DNA of 21,303 nucleotides, from contig BFEA01000479.1 in the NCBI GenBank assembly GCA_003427395.1, positions 943,351 to 964,653 on the forward strand. The letters run 5' to 3'. Made by a program: the position numbers and the translations under genes. This DNA comes from Chara braunii (Eukaryota > Streptophyta > Charophyceae > Charales > Characeae). The notes beneath the pieces were generated by a model, which searched no databases, had not been told where the DNA came from, and was given only the letters and a program-made list of their open reading frames with translations. Within the stretch, counting starts at the first letter, position 1. Each line of letters opens with the position of its first letter. Below are positions 1 to 8,729 of the stretch, one piece after another.

Positions 1-50
<50 letters not shown>

Positions 51-82
51 CAGACAGAGAGAGAGAGAGAGGGAGAGAGCGA
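1..82. repeat. (AG)n microsatellite
   Basis: Nearly pure AG dinucleotide run from the first base, interrupted near 47-56 and degenerating by about 82. The window edge cuts it, so its true length is unknown. It is purine-rich on this strand. Confidence 0.95.
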
Positions 83-762
83 GACACAGGGTATCAGCGA
101 GTGTTGCTGTGCGCCACGGCGTAGCCGTGGGGGGGTCCACTTGTATATATATATATATACGGTAGGGTGTCTGTGGCGGTGATTTCATGTGGGACCTGTC
201 ATCCGTTCTTTTTAATCCTTTTGGCATCCTAGTTTGCTGTTTCCCGTCGTTCTGCCTTGGTGCGATGGGGCGGTGCTTTTCTGTGGGAATCGTCATCTGG
301 GATTGTCTTTTTTGTGTTTTTCTGCCGTTGGTGGCGTCCCAGTATTTTAGGTTGGAACAGTGAAGCAGTAGAAAGATTAAAACGATACCAGTTTTTGCAA
401 CAGATAACAATCGCAAAGGATTCTTGGAGTTGACGCAGAGTCGCTGGTGAGTACGAAATGTTGTTATCTGGAATTGCTTGTTTGCAGGCAAGGGTGTTTT
501 GATATCCTGGTTGCTCTTGTCCCATTGTTTGGCCTGTGACGGGGGGGGCGGTGCTTGCATGTGGGACTTGTCATCTAGGATTTGTTCACGTTTGTTTCCC
601 CCTGTTTTGTTATATTTGGCTGCTCCCTTCCTCTTTCTTTGCCTCTGTGCCTTTTGGCTGCGTGGGAGTTGTAAGGAAGAAATATAAAAAAACGAATTCA
701 TTTTTGCCTTGTTTTCTTTCTTTTTCTTTTTTTCGATTTTGCGCTCTGATATTCTTGTGACA

Positions 763-764
<2 letters not shown>
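83..764. other. Non-coding stretch with a three-copy degenerate motif
   Basis: No coding region is supported here. It holds a perfect 7-bp hairpin (CCACGGC/GCCGTGG, 114-130), a short (TA)n at about 143-159, and three diverged copies of a block reading roughly GGCGGTG..T..TGTGGGA..TGTCATC at 175-205, 269-310 and 548-587. The rest is T-rich and G-rich low-complexity sequence. Short open frames here lack recognisable protein character. Confidence 0.6.

Positions 765-851
<87 letters not shown>
765..851. repeat. Compound (AC)n(AG)n microsatellite
   Basis: An uninterrupted AC run (765-822) is followed directly by an AG run (823-851). Any protein reading through it is only Cys-Val or Ser-Leu repeats. 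The AC part is alternating purine-pyrimidine and the AG part is homopurine. Confidence 0.97.
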
Positions 852-877
852 CGGGAGCGATGCATGTGGATGAGAAA

Positions 878-1105
878 GGACATAGGATGGAAGGGGTGTG
901 CCCATGCTGTGCCTCTAGTGCCAGCGGCGTGTCTGGAGTGTATTTTTGGGCTGCGACCGACCTTTCTTTGTTTCGTGGGTGTTTTGGGGGGGGTCATGGA
1001 CATGGGATGGAAGGGGTGCGGCCATGCTGTGCCTCAAGTGCCAGCGGCGTGTCTGGAGTGTATTTTTTGGCTGTGACAGGCCTTTCTTTGTTTCGTGGGT
1101 GTTTT
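878..1105. repeat. 120-bp tandem duplication, two units
   Basis: Unit 1 (878-985) and unit 2 (998-1105) both run from GGACAT.GGATGGAAGGGG to TTTCGTGGGTGTTTT, at a period of exactly 120 bp. Between them is a G-rich spacer ending in CAT. The units differ at only a few positions. Apparent open frames across the pair simply repeat themselves and look non-coding. Confidence 0.9.
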
Positions 1106-1637
1106 ACTGGCTTGTGATGGGGTGTGAACCGACAGTCTGTTGAGTTCTCCATCTAGTGTGGGTGAGTGATAGTCTGCTTTGATTTTCGTCACAGGTACCT
1201 TGAGGGCAGTGGTTGGTGCCCACCTTAGGGTATCAGTTGTCGGGCAGTCGTCGATGCTTAACCACAACCGGGGTTAAGGTGGATTATCACTTTCAGTGTA
1301 ATCAGTTAGGGGATTCTGCAGACTGTTGAGGTTTCAGCCTACTGATGAGTCTGTGAAACTCCGACGGAACTGTTTGTCACAGCCCCTCGTTTGTTGTCCT
1401 CTTCTCCCTCTCTGCCTATGGTTTACTGGACATCTCTGTTTGACAATATATATAAGAATAAACATATTTATATTTATTATAATTTAGTAGATTACTACAT
1501 TATTTATTAGATTATTAATTTATTATGCTTATTCTTGTAACATTATATTATTCGAACACCTTTGCATCCGAAGGGGAAGACCAGCAGAATTCACAACACC
1601 AAAGCAAATGCAGAAACTGACAAGGCTAGGGTTTGGG
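1106..1637. other. Non-coding, with AT-rich island at about 1445-1552
   Basis: No gene is supported. The middle is a roughly 110-bp island made almost only of A and T (TATATATAAG, TTTATTATAA and similar), typical of non-coding DNA. Flanking sequence shows no coding character or clear repeat. Confidence 0.6.
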
Positions 1638-1688
1638 AGCACTTCACTCAAGCTTCATGTCAAAGCACTTCACTCAAGCTTCATGTCA
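1638..1688. repeat. 26-bp tandem direct repeat
   Basis: AGCACTTCACTCAAGCTTCA starts at 1638 and again at 1664, each copy continuing into TGTCA. A related piece, ACTCAAGCTTGATGTCACCGG, recurs near 1961-1981. Confidence 0.85.
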
Positions 1689-2965
1689 CCGGCTGCTGTT
1701 AGATGAAAGCTTCAGATGACTTTTCTCCATCCATCTCCCACTTCCGACACTCGTTCCTCCGGCCTCTCTGTCTCCCCCAACTGTGGTCAATTCCACCTCG
1801 ACAACCCGCTGGCCTGAATATCGGCCTCAACGTTCTTCCCCCCAACAGCAGGGCAACGAGAGCACGCTGCAGTACCAGTACCATTGCAATGATCCGACCC
1901 AATTTCAATCTCAATCGCAATCATGTTGCTCGGACAGCCGCTTGCAATCTAGTTGATCCGACTCAAGCTTGATGTCACCGGAAGTTCGCAACACACAAAC
2001 ATTGCAACAAGATTGAAATCACCTGAAATCCGAAATTATTGTCCTCAAAACACAGAAAGGGTTCAAGTCTCTGCGGGCGGCAATGGCTGTCAAGCTTCTT
2101 CTCTCTCACAGGTAAGTACTCTCTCTCTCTCTCTCTGTGTCTCCTTGAATCTCCCTCTTTCTCTCTTTCCCCCTTGGATCGCTTACTCTCACTCTGTGAA
2201 TGCACTTGCTTCTCTAACCCCAGCAGCTATGGTGGTCGTCTTCTTCTTTGCTAGCCTAAGCTATGGAGCTTCAGTGCCGGTTCTCCATGGATCGCCCGAC
2301 CAATCCACGTGACGGTCGAAGAAACGTACAGCAGCGCTGCTGCAACATGCGAATTGACGAGTGAGTAACTGGAAGTACTGTAGCAGCTCAAATAGTGGCT
2401 GGATTTAGGTCTTTGTCGGCTCCACACTGGTAACGGTCTCCCAAGGCCTGTCGGCTGCACTTCTCCACGTCCCGGAACCTACCACCCTTTTCCAGGATGC
2501 TGCTGCTAAATTTAGACTGGGGCCTAGCAGACTTCCTACGACTTGAGACTGGATACGACCTGACTGGCTGCAAATCAGCACTTTGGCCTGCCAAATCAGT
2601 TGCTTTTTGTGGAATTGGGAACATTGGGACTCTGTGACCGGAACTTAGGACAATGACTGAGATGTGAGTTTCGTTCATTAGGAGGGAAAGAAAGGAACAA
2701 AAAGAAAGAAACGGAGCGATCGAGGACCAGGTATTGTTGCAGGAGGCGGTAGGGAAGGAGATGGAGGAGGAGGCACGGGGGCTGCATGCTTTCATCAGTG
2801 AGAGAGGGCGAGGAGGAGGAGGAGGAAGAGCTGGAGAAAGCATGTAGCAGCATGTAGCAGGAGGGTGATTGATATTTTGGCTACCATGTTCCCCCGAATA
2901 GAACATAAGGGCAATGCATGATAGCTCTATTCACAGCAATTTTCGTTATTGCTGTATCTGGACAG
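1689..2965. other. Mostly non-coding; one splice-donor-like site
   Basis: The stretch holds a reading ATGGCTGTCAAGCTT.. from about 2083 that runs directly into a strong 5' splice-site consensus AGGTAAGTAC (2110-2119), followed by a CT-rich tract (2117-2134). I could not find a convincing partner exon, so it is not called a gene. A purine-rich block with GGA repeats lies at about 2680-2850. A small hairpin (ACAGCAAT/ATTGCTGT) is at 2933-2955. Confidence 0.4.
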
Positions 2966-2979
2966 AAAATTGCTCTGAA
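2966..2979. repeat. Left target-site duplication of the SINE
   Basis: AAAATTGCTCTGAA here is repeated exactly at 3150-3163. The two copies bracket the SINE body, as expected from target-primed reverse transcription. Confidence 0.8.
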
Positions 2980-3149
2980 TAAAATGAGCCTAGCTTAAGC
3001 TGGTCCACCCAAGAATTGTTGAAATCCAGACCCAAGTTCAAATCCACATGATGGAACCAGTTGACGAAGACAATATATTTCTGAATTACATGGGCCCGGT
3101 CAGCTCAATGACAATATCTCAAGGCCGTCGCCCTTTCAAAAAAACTGAA
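2980..3149 (+). mobile_element. tRNA-derived SINE, plus-strand copy
   Basis: This is a roughly 170-bp non-autonomous retroposon, normally transcribed by RNA polymerase III and mobilised by LINE proteins. The head is tRNA-like: an A-box-like TAGCTTAAGCTGG (2991-3003) and a B-box-like AGTTCAAATCC (3035-3045), about 31 bases apart. The tail is A-rich (CAAAAAAACTGAAA). An exact 14-bp direct repeat flanks it at 2966-2979 and 3150-3163. A second related copy lies on the minus strand at about 20340-20457, sharing the head and a middle GGGCCCG.TCAG block. The open frame crossing it is not a gene. The parent tRNA and the partner LINE cannot be told from this window. Confidence 0.8.
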
Positions 3150-3163
3150 AAAATTGCTCTGAA
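3150..3163. repeat. Right target-site duplication of the SINE
   Basis: An exact copy of the 14 bases at 2966-2979, directly after the A-rich tail. Confidence 0.8.
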
Positions 3164-3228
3164 AAAACCGTGCAATACATTATTATATTGTGGAACGACG
3201 AGTAAAATACGCTGTAGATATGAAGTGT

Positions 3229-3430
3229 TGTGTTCAACTCTTAAACTTGTGTACTCTTTTTTTTTTTTTTCTTTCTTTGCTGCAGAATGTTATTCCTTTG
3301 CGGTAGTTGTGGCTATTGTTTTCTTCCTTGTGTTTGACTCATAAACTTGTGTACTCCTTTTTTTTTTTGGTTTTGCTGTGGGAAGTTATTCTTTTGCTGT
3401 AGTTGTGCCTATTTTTCTCTTTGTTGTCAT
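3229..3430. repeat. 100-bp tandem duplication, diverged
   Basis: Two units start at 3229 and 3329, a period of 100 bp. Each begins TGTGTT..ACTC.TAAACTTG, followed by a T tract and a GTAGTTGTG.CTAT block. Identity looks to be roughly 80% by eye, with length variation in the T tract, so this is older than the 120-bp duplication. The T-rich content just upstream of the channel exon is compatible with intronic sequence. Confidence 0.75.
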
Positions 3431-3514
3431 AAATTCCACATTCATGTGGAGATCCAGAAGTTTTCTTTTTCTGAAATGGAAAATGGGGCCTGGGCGTTTG
3501 GTATCGTTGAACAG

Positions 3515-3635
3515 GTGGATCGCTAATCAGGGAGTACAGGAGGAGCAGCTGCTGATAGATCTCTCACATGACTTGAGGAGGGATGTTAAGCTGCACCTGT
3601 GCGAGGATCTTGTCAGGCGCGTGGAGCCATTTGCG
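3515..3635 (+). CDS. Internal exon of a CNGC-type channel (C-linker segment)
   Basis: About 40 codons read W-I-A-N-Q-G-V-Q-E-E-Q-L-L, then LSHDLRRDVKLHLCEDLVRR, ending VEPFA. This matches the plant CNGC C-linker, which joins the last transmembrane helix to the cyclic-nucleotide-binding domain. The L..DLRRD.K.HLC..LVRRV pattern is the hallmark of the family. An AG acceptor precedes it (GAACAG, ending 3514), leaving one base of a split codon before the Trp. A GTAAGG donor follows immediately (3636) after a complete codon. The family is a plasma-membrane cation channel gated or modulated by cyclic nucleotides and calmodulin. No upstream transmembrane exon or downstream binding-domain exon was found in the window, so it is either one exon between long introns or an orphan fragment. 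Confidence 0.7.
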
Positions 3636-4006
3636 GTAAGGATATTTTATTATTTTTCTCTTTTCTTCTTCACTTTGCAACCTTTGTTTTCCTCCCAATT
3701 AGCTCCGCTTCGCTATTGTCACTGCCCCCCTTCCCATACCATTTGCCCAAACCTACCCAACCCCTTCTCCAATGCACGATTGCTTTTGGCAAGGGGTCCC
3801 AGTAATCTCAGTTCTACTGTGCACTAGATTGCCTCCTGTGAGTGTGCTTCCACCTAACTACTGAATTCAGCGGGCCGTCCTCAATGTGCACACATTGGTC
3901 GCCGGGCTTCCATGGTTGGCTTCTGAGGACTCCTGAGATCCCTTTCACTATTGAGGAGGACAGGGGATGTGAACAATAACGGGTAGGTTTCAAAAATAGT
4001 GCATCG
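3636..4006 (+). other. Putative intron downstream of the CNGC exon
   Basis: The stretch begins with the donor GTAAGG and continues as T- and pyrimidine-rich sequence. I found no acceptor followed by a recognisable next channel exon. The remainder shows no coding character. Confidence 0.45.
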
Positions 4007-4166
4007 CGGTAGTTTCAGAGCAAAAATATTGGCGAGGGCCAAGTTTCGTTGCAAAAATATATCTTTCTTTGCAGCTTTAGAGGGCCCGGTAGTTTCACAG
4101 CAAAAATATTTGCAGGCGGGGTCCCACTTTCCTGCCCCCCCAAAAAAAAAGATCTTTCAGACCCGT
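4007..4166. repeat. 80-bp tandem duplication, partial
   Basis: CGGTAGTTTCA.AGCAAAAATATT starts at 4007 and again at 4087, an 80-bp period. GCAAAAATAT also recurs inside unit 1. The second unit diverges after about 30 bases and runs into a C tract and an A tract (4134-4149). Confidence 0.7.
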
Positions 4167-5001
4167 ACAACAGTTCTGCTGCGAAACTTTGAAAACGCGC
4201 TATTTCTGGAATTACCCCAACAGTAATTGGTTAACAAGGTACTTCAGCTAGGTTCTGGGTGTCCAAAGAGCAAACACACGGTGATCTTCGTGGCCTTTCT
4301 AAGAACCCACCGATAAAGCACCACACAAATGGCCAGTCAATCTGCTGAAATACAGGATGCTTTGGAAAAACAAGGATTTGCTAGAAAAAAAAGAGATTGG
4401 CAATGAAAGCAGCACCCTCTCTAGCTTCCCTCAGTTCGCCAAGTCTTCCGTCACAAAAATGCAGTTGTTTGAACTTGTTTCTGGCATTAACTTCAACGAA
4501 CGGAATGCAAGAACAGCATAGTTCTACCATTGCATGAAAAACACCCTGCCCTGGACATCAGGTCAATGGCGGGGGATTGTACAGTACAGGTTGCAGATAC
4601 ACAAATCTGCAGAATGCTGGTTTTACAGAGAGGATAAGAGATGAAATAAAACGGCAACAACAATGATCCGAAAACTCTTTACGCTCAAGGAAAAGGTAGA
4701 GGCACAAAATCCCAAGTTTGTAGTCATTGGCACTGCATAACTACGTTCTTCCGCCGAGTACAACATACGGTCATTATAGCTGTATTTAGACTGAAAGATA
4801 CCCGAAATACAGCTACAATTACCGTACGCTGTGTTGGGGGGAAGAAGGTAGTGTCTCCTACTCGTTGTGATTTACCCGAGAAGGTTCAGCCAGCATTCTC
4901 ATCCTAAACTAGCCTGCCTAATCCTGCCATGTGAACAGTGCTTGGACATAAGTCTGTCGGCCGTAAGTCGAAACGTTGTATCAAGGGCACATTGTGCACT
5001 C
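4167..5001. other. No gene seen; contains one hairpin
   Basis: Apart from the inverted repeat at 4766-4826, I see no coding region, transposon end or tandem repeat here. Confidence 0.5.
4766..4826. repeat. Inverted repeat, 22-bp arms
   Basis: The left arm (4766-4787) and right arm (4805-4826) are reverse complements at 20 of 22 positions, separated by a 17-base loop. As RNA it would fold into a stem-loop of about 61 bases. It could be a remnant of a MITE-like element or a small-RNA hairpin. Nothing in the sequence decides between these. Confidence 0.75.
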
Positions 5002-5098
5002 TTAAAGGGGTCAGGTTAAGGGTTTTGGAAGTGGACGGTGACTGTGCACCTCACATTAAAAGGGGGCAGGTTGAGGATTGTGGAAGTGGACGGTGATG
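5002..5098. repeat. ~54-bp tandem duplication
   Basis: A block with TTAAA, a G run, CAGGTT.AGG, then TGGAAGTGGACGGTGA appears from 5002 and again from 5056. The period is 54-55 bp with a one-base indel. Confidence 0.8.
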
Positions 5099-5688
5099 TA
5101 AGCACCTCCTGAGATGCTGGCGGGGCCCATGGGGAGGGTTTCTTTCCTTCTTGACGGCCCACACACCGTGGAATCGGGTCAACCGAGATAGGGTGCAGCG
5201 CCTTGCGAAGCACCTCGTGTCCTGTGGCGCCCAGCTTGCGCCTGACAGCCCTTGAAAATCTGGAGCTGCAGGTACTCGTAACTGCATTCAGGTCTCCCCA
5301 CCCCGAGGCCAGATGGCCCGCTCCCCGACTGCGGTCCTCCATCTTCGAAAAAGGGGGCCTGTCCCTGCTCATGGTCCCCTAACCATGCGCGGGCTCCGGG
5401 CTCCTGCAACCCCAGTGTAGACTGGGTTCTGTGGTGGGAGCTTGTGTATGGTGGCCCAACCCTTGGGAATCGAAATGTGGAGGGGAGTGCATTAGATTGC
5501 TGCACACATCCCTAAGCATTTTGCCTGATTTAGGTTTTTTCTTGATAGAATTTTTCCTCTCTGCGATTCTGCATTCAGTTGTTTCAACATTGCCCAGCCG
5601 TGCGGTTAGGGGGTTCAGACCTCGACTGTGAGGACAATTTTACAGCCAGTGCTCCTTTCTGATCAGTTGGCAAGGGCATGTGACATGT
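5099..5688. other. No supported gene
   Basis: This is GC-rich sequence with several overlapping open frames on the minus strand (about 5016-5505). None shows a recognisable domain, and three overlap the same bases in different frames, so I do not call any of them. Confidence 0.4.
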
Positions 5689-5965
5689 GAAAGGGGTGTG
5701 CTAGGGATTTTAGGGGGTTTGTTTTGAAAGTGGTGTGCCAGTGATGTGAGGGAGTTTGTTTTGAAAGGGCTGTGCCAAGTGATTTTTTTTTTTTTCTTTT
5801 TTTGTTTTTTAGCATGTTGTTAAAAGAAAAAGGGAGTTTGTTTCGAAACGGGTGTGCCAGTGATGTTAGGCAGTTTGTTTCGCAAGGGGTGTGCCAAGTG
5901 ATTTTAGGACTTTATTTCGAAAGGGGCGTGCCAGGGATTTTATCATTTTAGGGATTTTGTTTGAA
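5689..5965. repeat. 37-bp minisatellite, six units
   Basis: Units start at 5689, 5726, 5763, 5845, 5882 and 5919, and most spacings are exactly 37 bp. The consensus is about GAAAGGGGTGTGCCAGTGAT, then TTTAGG.AGTTTGTTTC. The unit at 5763 is 82 bp long because about 45 T-rich bases are inserted after its first half. The last unit degrades by about 5965. Confidence 0.92.
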
Positions 5966-6057
5966 GTGCCAGGTTGCAGCTGGGATCTTGTATATCGCTT
6001 CCCTGTTCAAACTTGTAGGCAGGAAGGACAACAACCATGGTTACCCCGGACCTGGAT

Positions 6058-6105
6058 CGAACCTCGGCCTGGATGCATCTGACCGAACCTCGGCCTGGAT
6101 GCATC
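6058..6105. repeat. 26-bp tandem direct repeat
   Basis: CGAACCTCGGCCTGGATGCA begins at 6058 and again at 6084, with a 4-bp spacer between the 22-bp cores. Another short direct repeat, TCAGGCCTCCTATGGG, occurs nearby at about 6287 and 6331. Confidence 0.85.
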
Positions 6106-6689
6106 CGGAGTTTCCAGATAAGCAGACAACATTCTGACGTACTGGACATCGAGGCCTGGACTATCTTGATAATCATGGGCGTCAGGATGCGTATGAATAC
6201 CAAGAAGAAAAGAGAAAAACAAACATGGTTCCAGAACACGTACGGCATTATTATGTGTGAGGGCGGTAGCAGAAGTAGCCTAGCATCAGGCCTCCTATGG
6301 GTCGCAGTCCAGGTTCTGTGTATCTGAGTGTCAGGCCTCCTATGGGAGGGCAGAGGGGCGTGAGAGACGGTCCTCGCACTCTCTTCCTCTTTTTCTTGTT
6401 CCGTGGTGGATGTATCTGGGGGGATTGTGGAGGCTATACAGAGGAGGGCAGAAAGCTGTGCGAAATGGCCATTTCTGATTTCTGTCTTTTTAATTTTTGT
6501 GAACTCTTGTTCCCTTTTTTTTTTTTTTGTTTCCCCCAGAGATGTTCTGGGACATGTAGGCTTCGAGGTATTCGGCCATTTGGGGTTCTGTTATGTCTCG
6601 GTCATTTTCAGCTACCAGGGACAAGACTGAGTGTCTCAGTTTTGCCCCGTCCACCTCCCCCCCCCCTCTTTTCAAGTTTTGTTTGGCAG

Positions 6690-7013
6690 GGCTTCATCTG
6701 GACCACCCATCCGGACCGTGCTGCACAAACAGTATGCGGCCAGGTCTCTGCTGTAATGGGCCAGGAACATAAGGACAAAGAAGGTCAAAAGCAGAGAATT
6801 AGGAAAGTGTGGATGTCTTTGATAGGCGCAAATGAGAAATACCTGGCCGTGGAAAGAGAAGACTTGAAGAGAAGGCTAGAATATAATTATTCGGTCACTT
6901 GGTATACAGAAAGACTTGGTGACCCAGACGGATATGCGGCTGGTATGGACCCATCCAGCCGAATGATTCTGGCTGGAATGACCCCAGATGAAAAGTATCT
7001 GGGCCCTATGTAA
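6690..7013 (+). CDS. Candidate C-terminal exon, family not recognised
   Basis: A reading frame of about 107 codons opens after an acceptor-like TTGTTTGGCAG (ending 6689) and ends at TAA 7011-7013. Its second half looks like real protein: mixed charge, no repeats, with IRKVWMSL, VEREDLKRRLEYNYS and a C-terminus DPSSRMILAGMTPDEKYLGP-M. The KRR and EDLKRRLE stretch could form a charged helix. A later acceptor-like CAG just before GAACATAAGG (about 6767) would give a shorter exon starting at E-H-K-D-K. A further pyrimidine tract plus CAG lies at about 6510-6540. I do not recognise the family and see no upstream exon. It could be the last exon of a host gene or a chance frame. Confidence 0.4.
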   Translation, partial: GFIWTTHPDRAAQTVCGQVSAVMGQEHKDKEGQKQRIRKVWMSLIGANEKYLAVEREDLKRRLEYNYSVTWYTERLGDPDGYAAGMDPSSRMILAGMTPDEKYLGPM

Positions 7014-7661
7014 TATAGGCTCAGGGCCTGGAGAGGCAGTTGGGAGCTGCAGGAGCTCCCTTCGCGGCCTTGGGGGGGGGTGGAAAGGGTGAGGTTGACA
7101 GATTTTGAAACAAACCCCAATGGCTTTCAGGCGCGCGGCTCCTGAGGTCCATGCGAACTTCATGCCACCCTCATCGCCACCCCCGCAGCTTGCAGCTTAT
7201 CTTTAACAACCAGGAGTGCCTCTTCAACCATCCTCCTCCTTTCTCTCCCCCTTGACCTTCTGCCTCCCAGTGCTCTTCCTTCTCTTCCACTTTTCACCTC
7301 CCCTACTGCTTCTTCTTCTTCTTCTTCACCGCCGTTCTTGCCCTTCGGTCATCCTCGTATTTACTTCTCTGTTACGATCCTGGCCAATTTCGAAGTGCAA
7401 AATCACGAGAAAGCACAATGCCGACCAATTGCAAAAAGAAATGAATGAACTTGAGAGGGGAGAGAGGGAAAGAAGAAGAAGAAGAACAAAGAAGAAGAAG
7501 ATGTACACCAGCAAAGACCAATGATGATTCCCTTCCTCTCCCCAACCAGTCTCCTCCTTTTCTCCTCCCCTCTTTATTCAAACAATAAATAATAATAATA
7601 ATGATGATGAATGGCTGAACCAGAATCAATGTCTGGAGCCCTCTTCTACTGCAGGCACAAC
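7014..7661. repeat. Simple-sequence-rich stretch: (CTT)n, (GAA)n, (AAT)n
   Basis: It holds a pyrimidine-rich region with (CTT)n at 7309-7327, a purine-rich region with GAA repeats at 7470-7501, and (AAT)n running into ATG repeats at about 7584-7611. The CTT and GAA tracts are about 150 bases apart in opposite sense, so they could pair as a long hairpin. Open frames through them are low-complexity Leu or Arg/Lys runs. No gene is supported. Confidence 0.75.
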
Positions 7662-7805
7662 ATGAGATCCATCATAGTCATGGCCGCCCTTCTCCTTCTT
7701 CTTCCTGAAGGCCGAGGCTATGGTGGACTACTAGGGCCTTGCTCTGACGTGCGAAAGACAACACAAAGCAGTTATGGCTGCTCCTGCTCAGGCAGCCATC
7801 CCTGA
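7662..7805 (+). CDS. Candidate small secreted-peptide-like reading, weak
   Basis: A 47-codon frame starts at ATG 7662, nine bases after an acceptor-like TACTGCAG, and stops at TGA 7803-7805. The N-terminus MRSIIVMAALLLLL is hydrophobic and signal-peptide-like. The remainder is Gly/Ser-rich with three Cys (GPCSDV, GCSCSG). An in-frame upstream ATG at 7611 would extend it. No family is recognised and no conserved neighbour supports it. In repeat-rich DNA a frame this short can arise by chance. A donor-like AGGTAAGTAC follows at 7901, in sequence after the stop. Confidence 0.2.
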   Translation: MRSIIVMAALLLLLPEGRGYGGLLGPCSDVRKTTQSSYGCSCSGSHP

Positions 7806-8729
7806 CTCTGCCTCGAAGCTTCTTGATGCCGCTCTACCCGAACGGGTGTCTTCCAGATGCAGCGTCCACCAAGGTGATGACGATGGCGTCCACCATAGCA
7901 AGGTAAGTACCCCTGGTGCTCCTCTCCCCTAGCGCCCTTCTTCCTCCTCCTCCTGCCTGTGCTCGTCCACCATAGCCAAGGTGGGGAGCTGGGTGCCCTT
8001 CTTCCCCAAACAGCACTGCACACTAGCGCTGCTCCTCCAGCACTCCAGCAGTGTGATGTCCAAGCTTGCACGCAGCAAATGAGGAGGAGCACTTCGCTCC
8101 TAGAGATATAGCGGCCTACTTGCCTCTTGGGCGGTGACTTCCAGGCCATGCGTCCTCCAAGCAACCAGTACCTCCTCCCTTTCGGAGGAAAACATCATTG
8201 CAGACTCTGAGAATCGCCCATACAGGTCCTAGACTCAGACTACTTGCACTGGTACCCGCCTAGACCTAGCCTACAAGTACTGGGCCTCTAAAATGCCAAC
8301 TTTTGTCTTCTTCTGCTCGGCCTCCAGTCCCCCACACTTGTACAACTACTTGGTGTGGTACCGGCCAACCTGCTACTTGAGTGTTTTTCCCGCTGCTCCA
8401 AGTGTTGTTGGCCTACTCCTGGTACTAGAGTGTTTTCCCCTCTGCAACCCTCTGTCACGGCCACAGGTAAGTACCGGCCCTACGGGGCCTCCCAAGCATG
8501 CTAGTATCCTTGCGGGTCACAGACACACTCAAGTCGTCAAGCCCTGACAGGCACGCAGACCAGCAACACTAGAAACATCAGCAGAAAGCGGGAATATCAG
8601 CAAGACGTTCATTCCAGCGGCGAAACTCGGAAATCAGCTGTGTTCTCAGTCCGTGTTTGGGAAGGTCCGTACATCTCTCCGAATCGCATGTTCCAACGAA
8701 TCAGAACACGCGCTCCGAAATATCGCATT

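Noticed and set aside
610-1003. Minus-strand open frames with long Cys-Val and Ser-Leu runs
   Set aside because: They are translations of the (AC)n(AG)n microsatellite, not proteins.
860-1143. Plus-strand Cys-rich open frames over the 120-bp duplication
   Set aside because: Three frames are open at once and each repeats itself because the DNA is duplicated. No domain or splice context.
2083-2312. Possible small gene: ATGGCTGTC... exon, GT donor at 2112, acceptor near 2223
   Set aside because: The joined readings I tried stop after a few codons in the second exon and show no known family.
5016-5505. Overlapping minus-strand open frames of 78-118 codons
   Set aside because: Two or three frames are open over the same GC-rich bases, with Pro/Arg/Ser-rich content and no recognisable motif.
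5600-5625. GGGGGTTCAGACCTC as a possible Pol III B box
   Set aside because: No matching A box and no similarity to the two SINE copies.
5689-5965. CRISPR-like array
   Set aside because: The 37-bp units are contiguous and have no unique spacers. This is a eukaryotic minisatellite.
6040-6105. B-box-like GGTTCGATCC on the minus strand (possible tRNA or third SINE)
   Set aside because: No A box at the right distance and no cloverleaf. The words belong to a 26-bp direct repeat.
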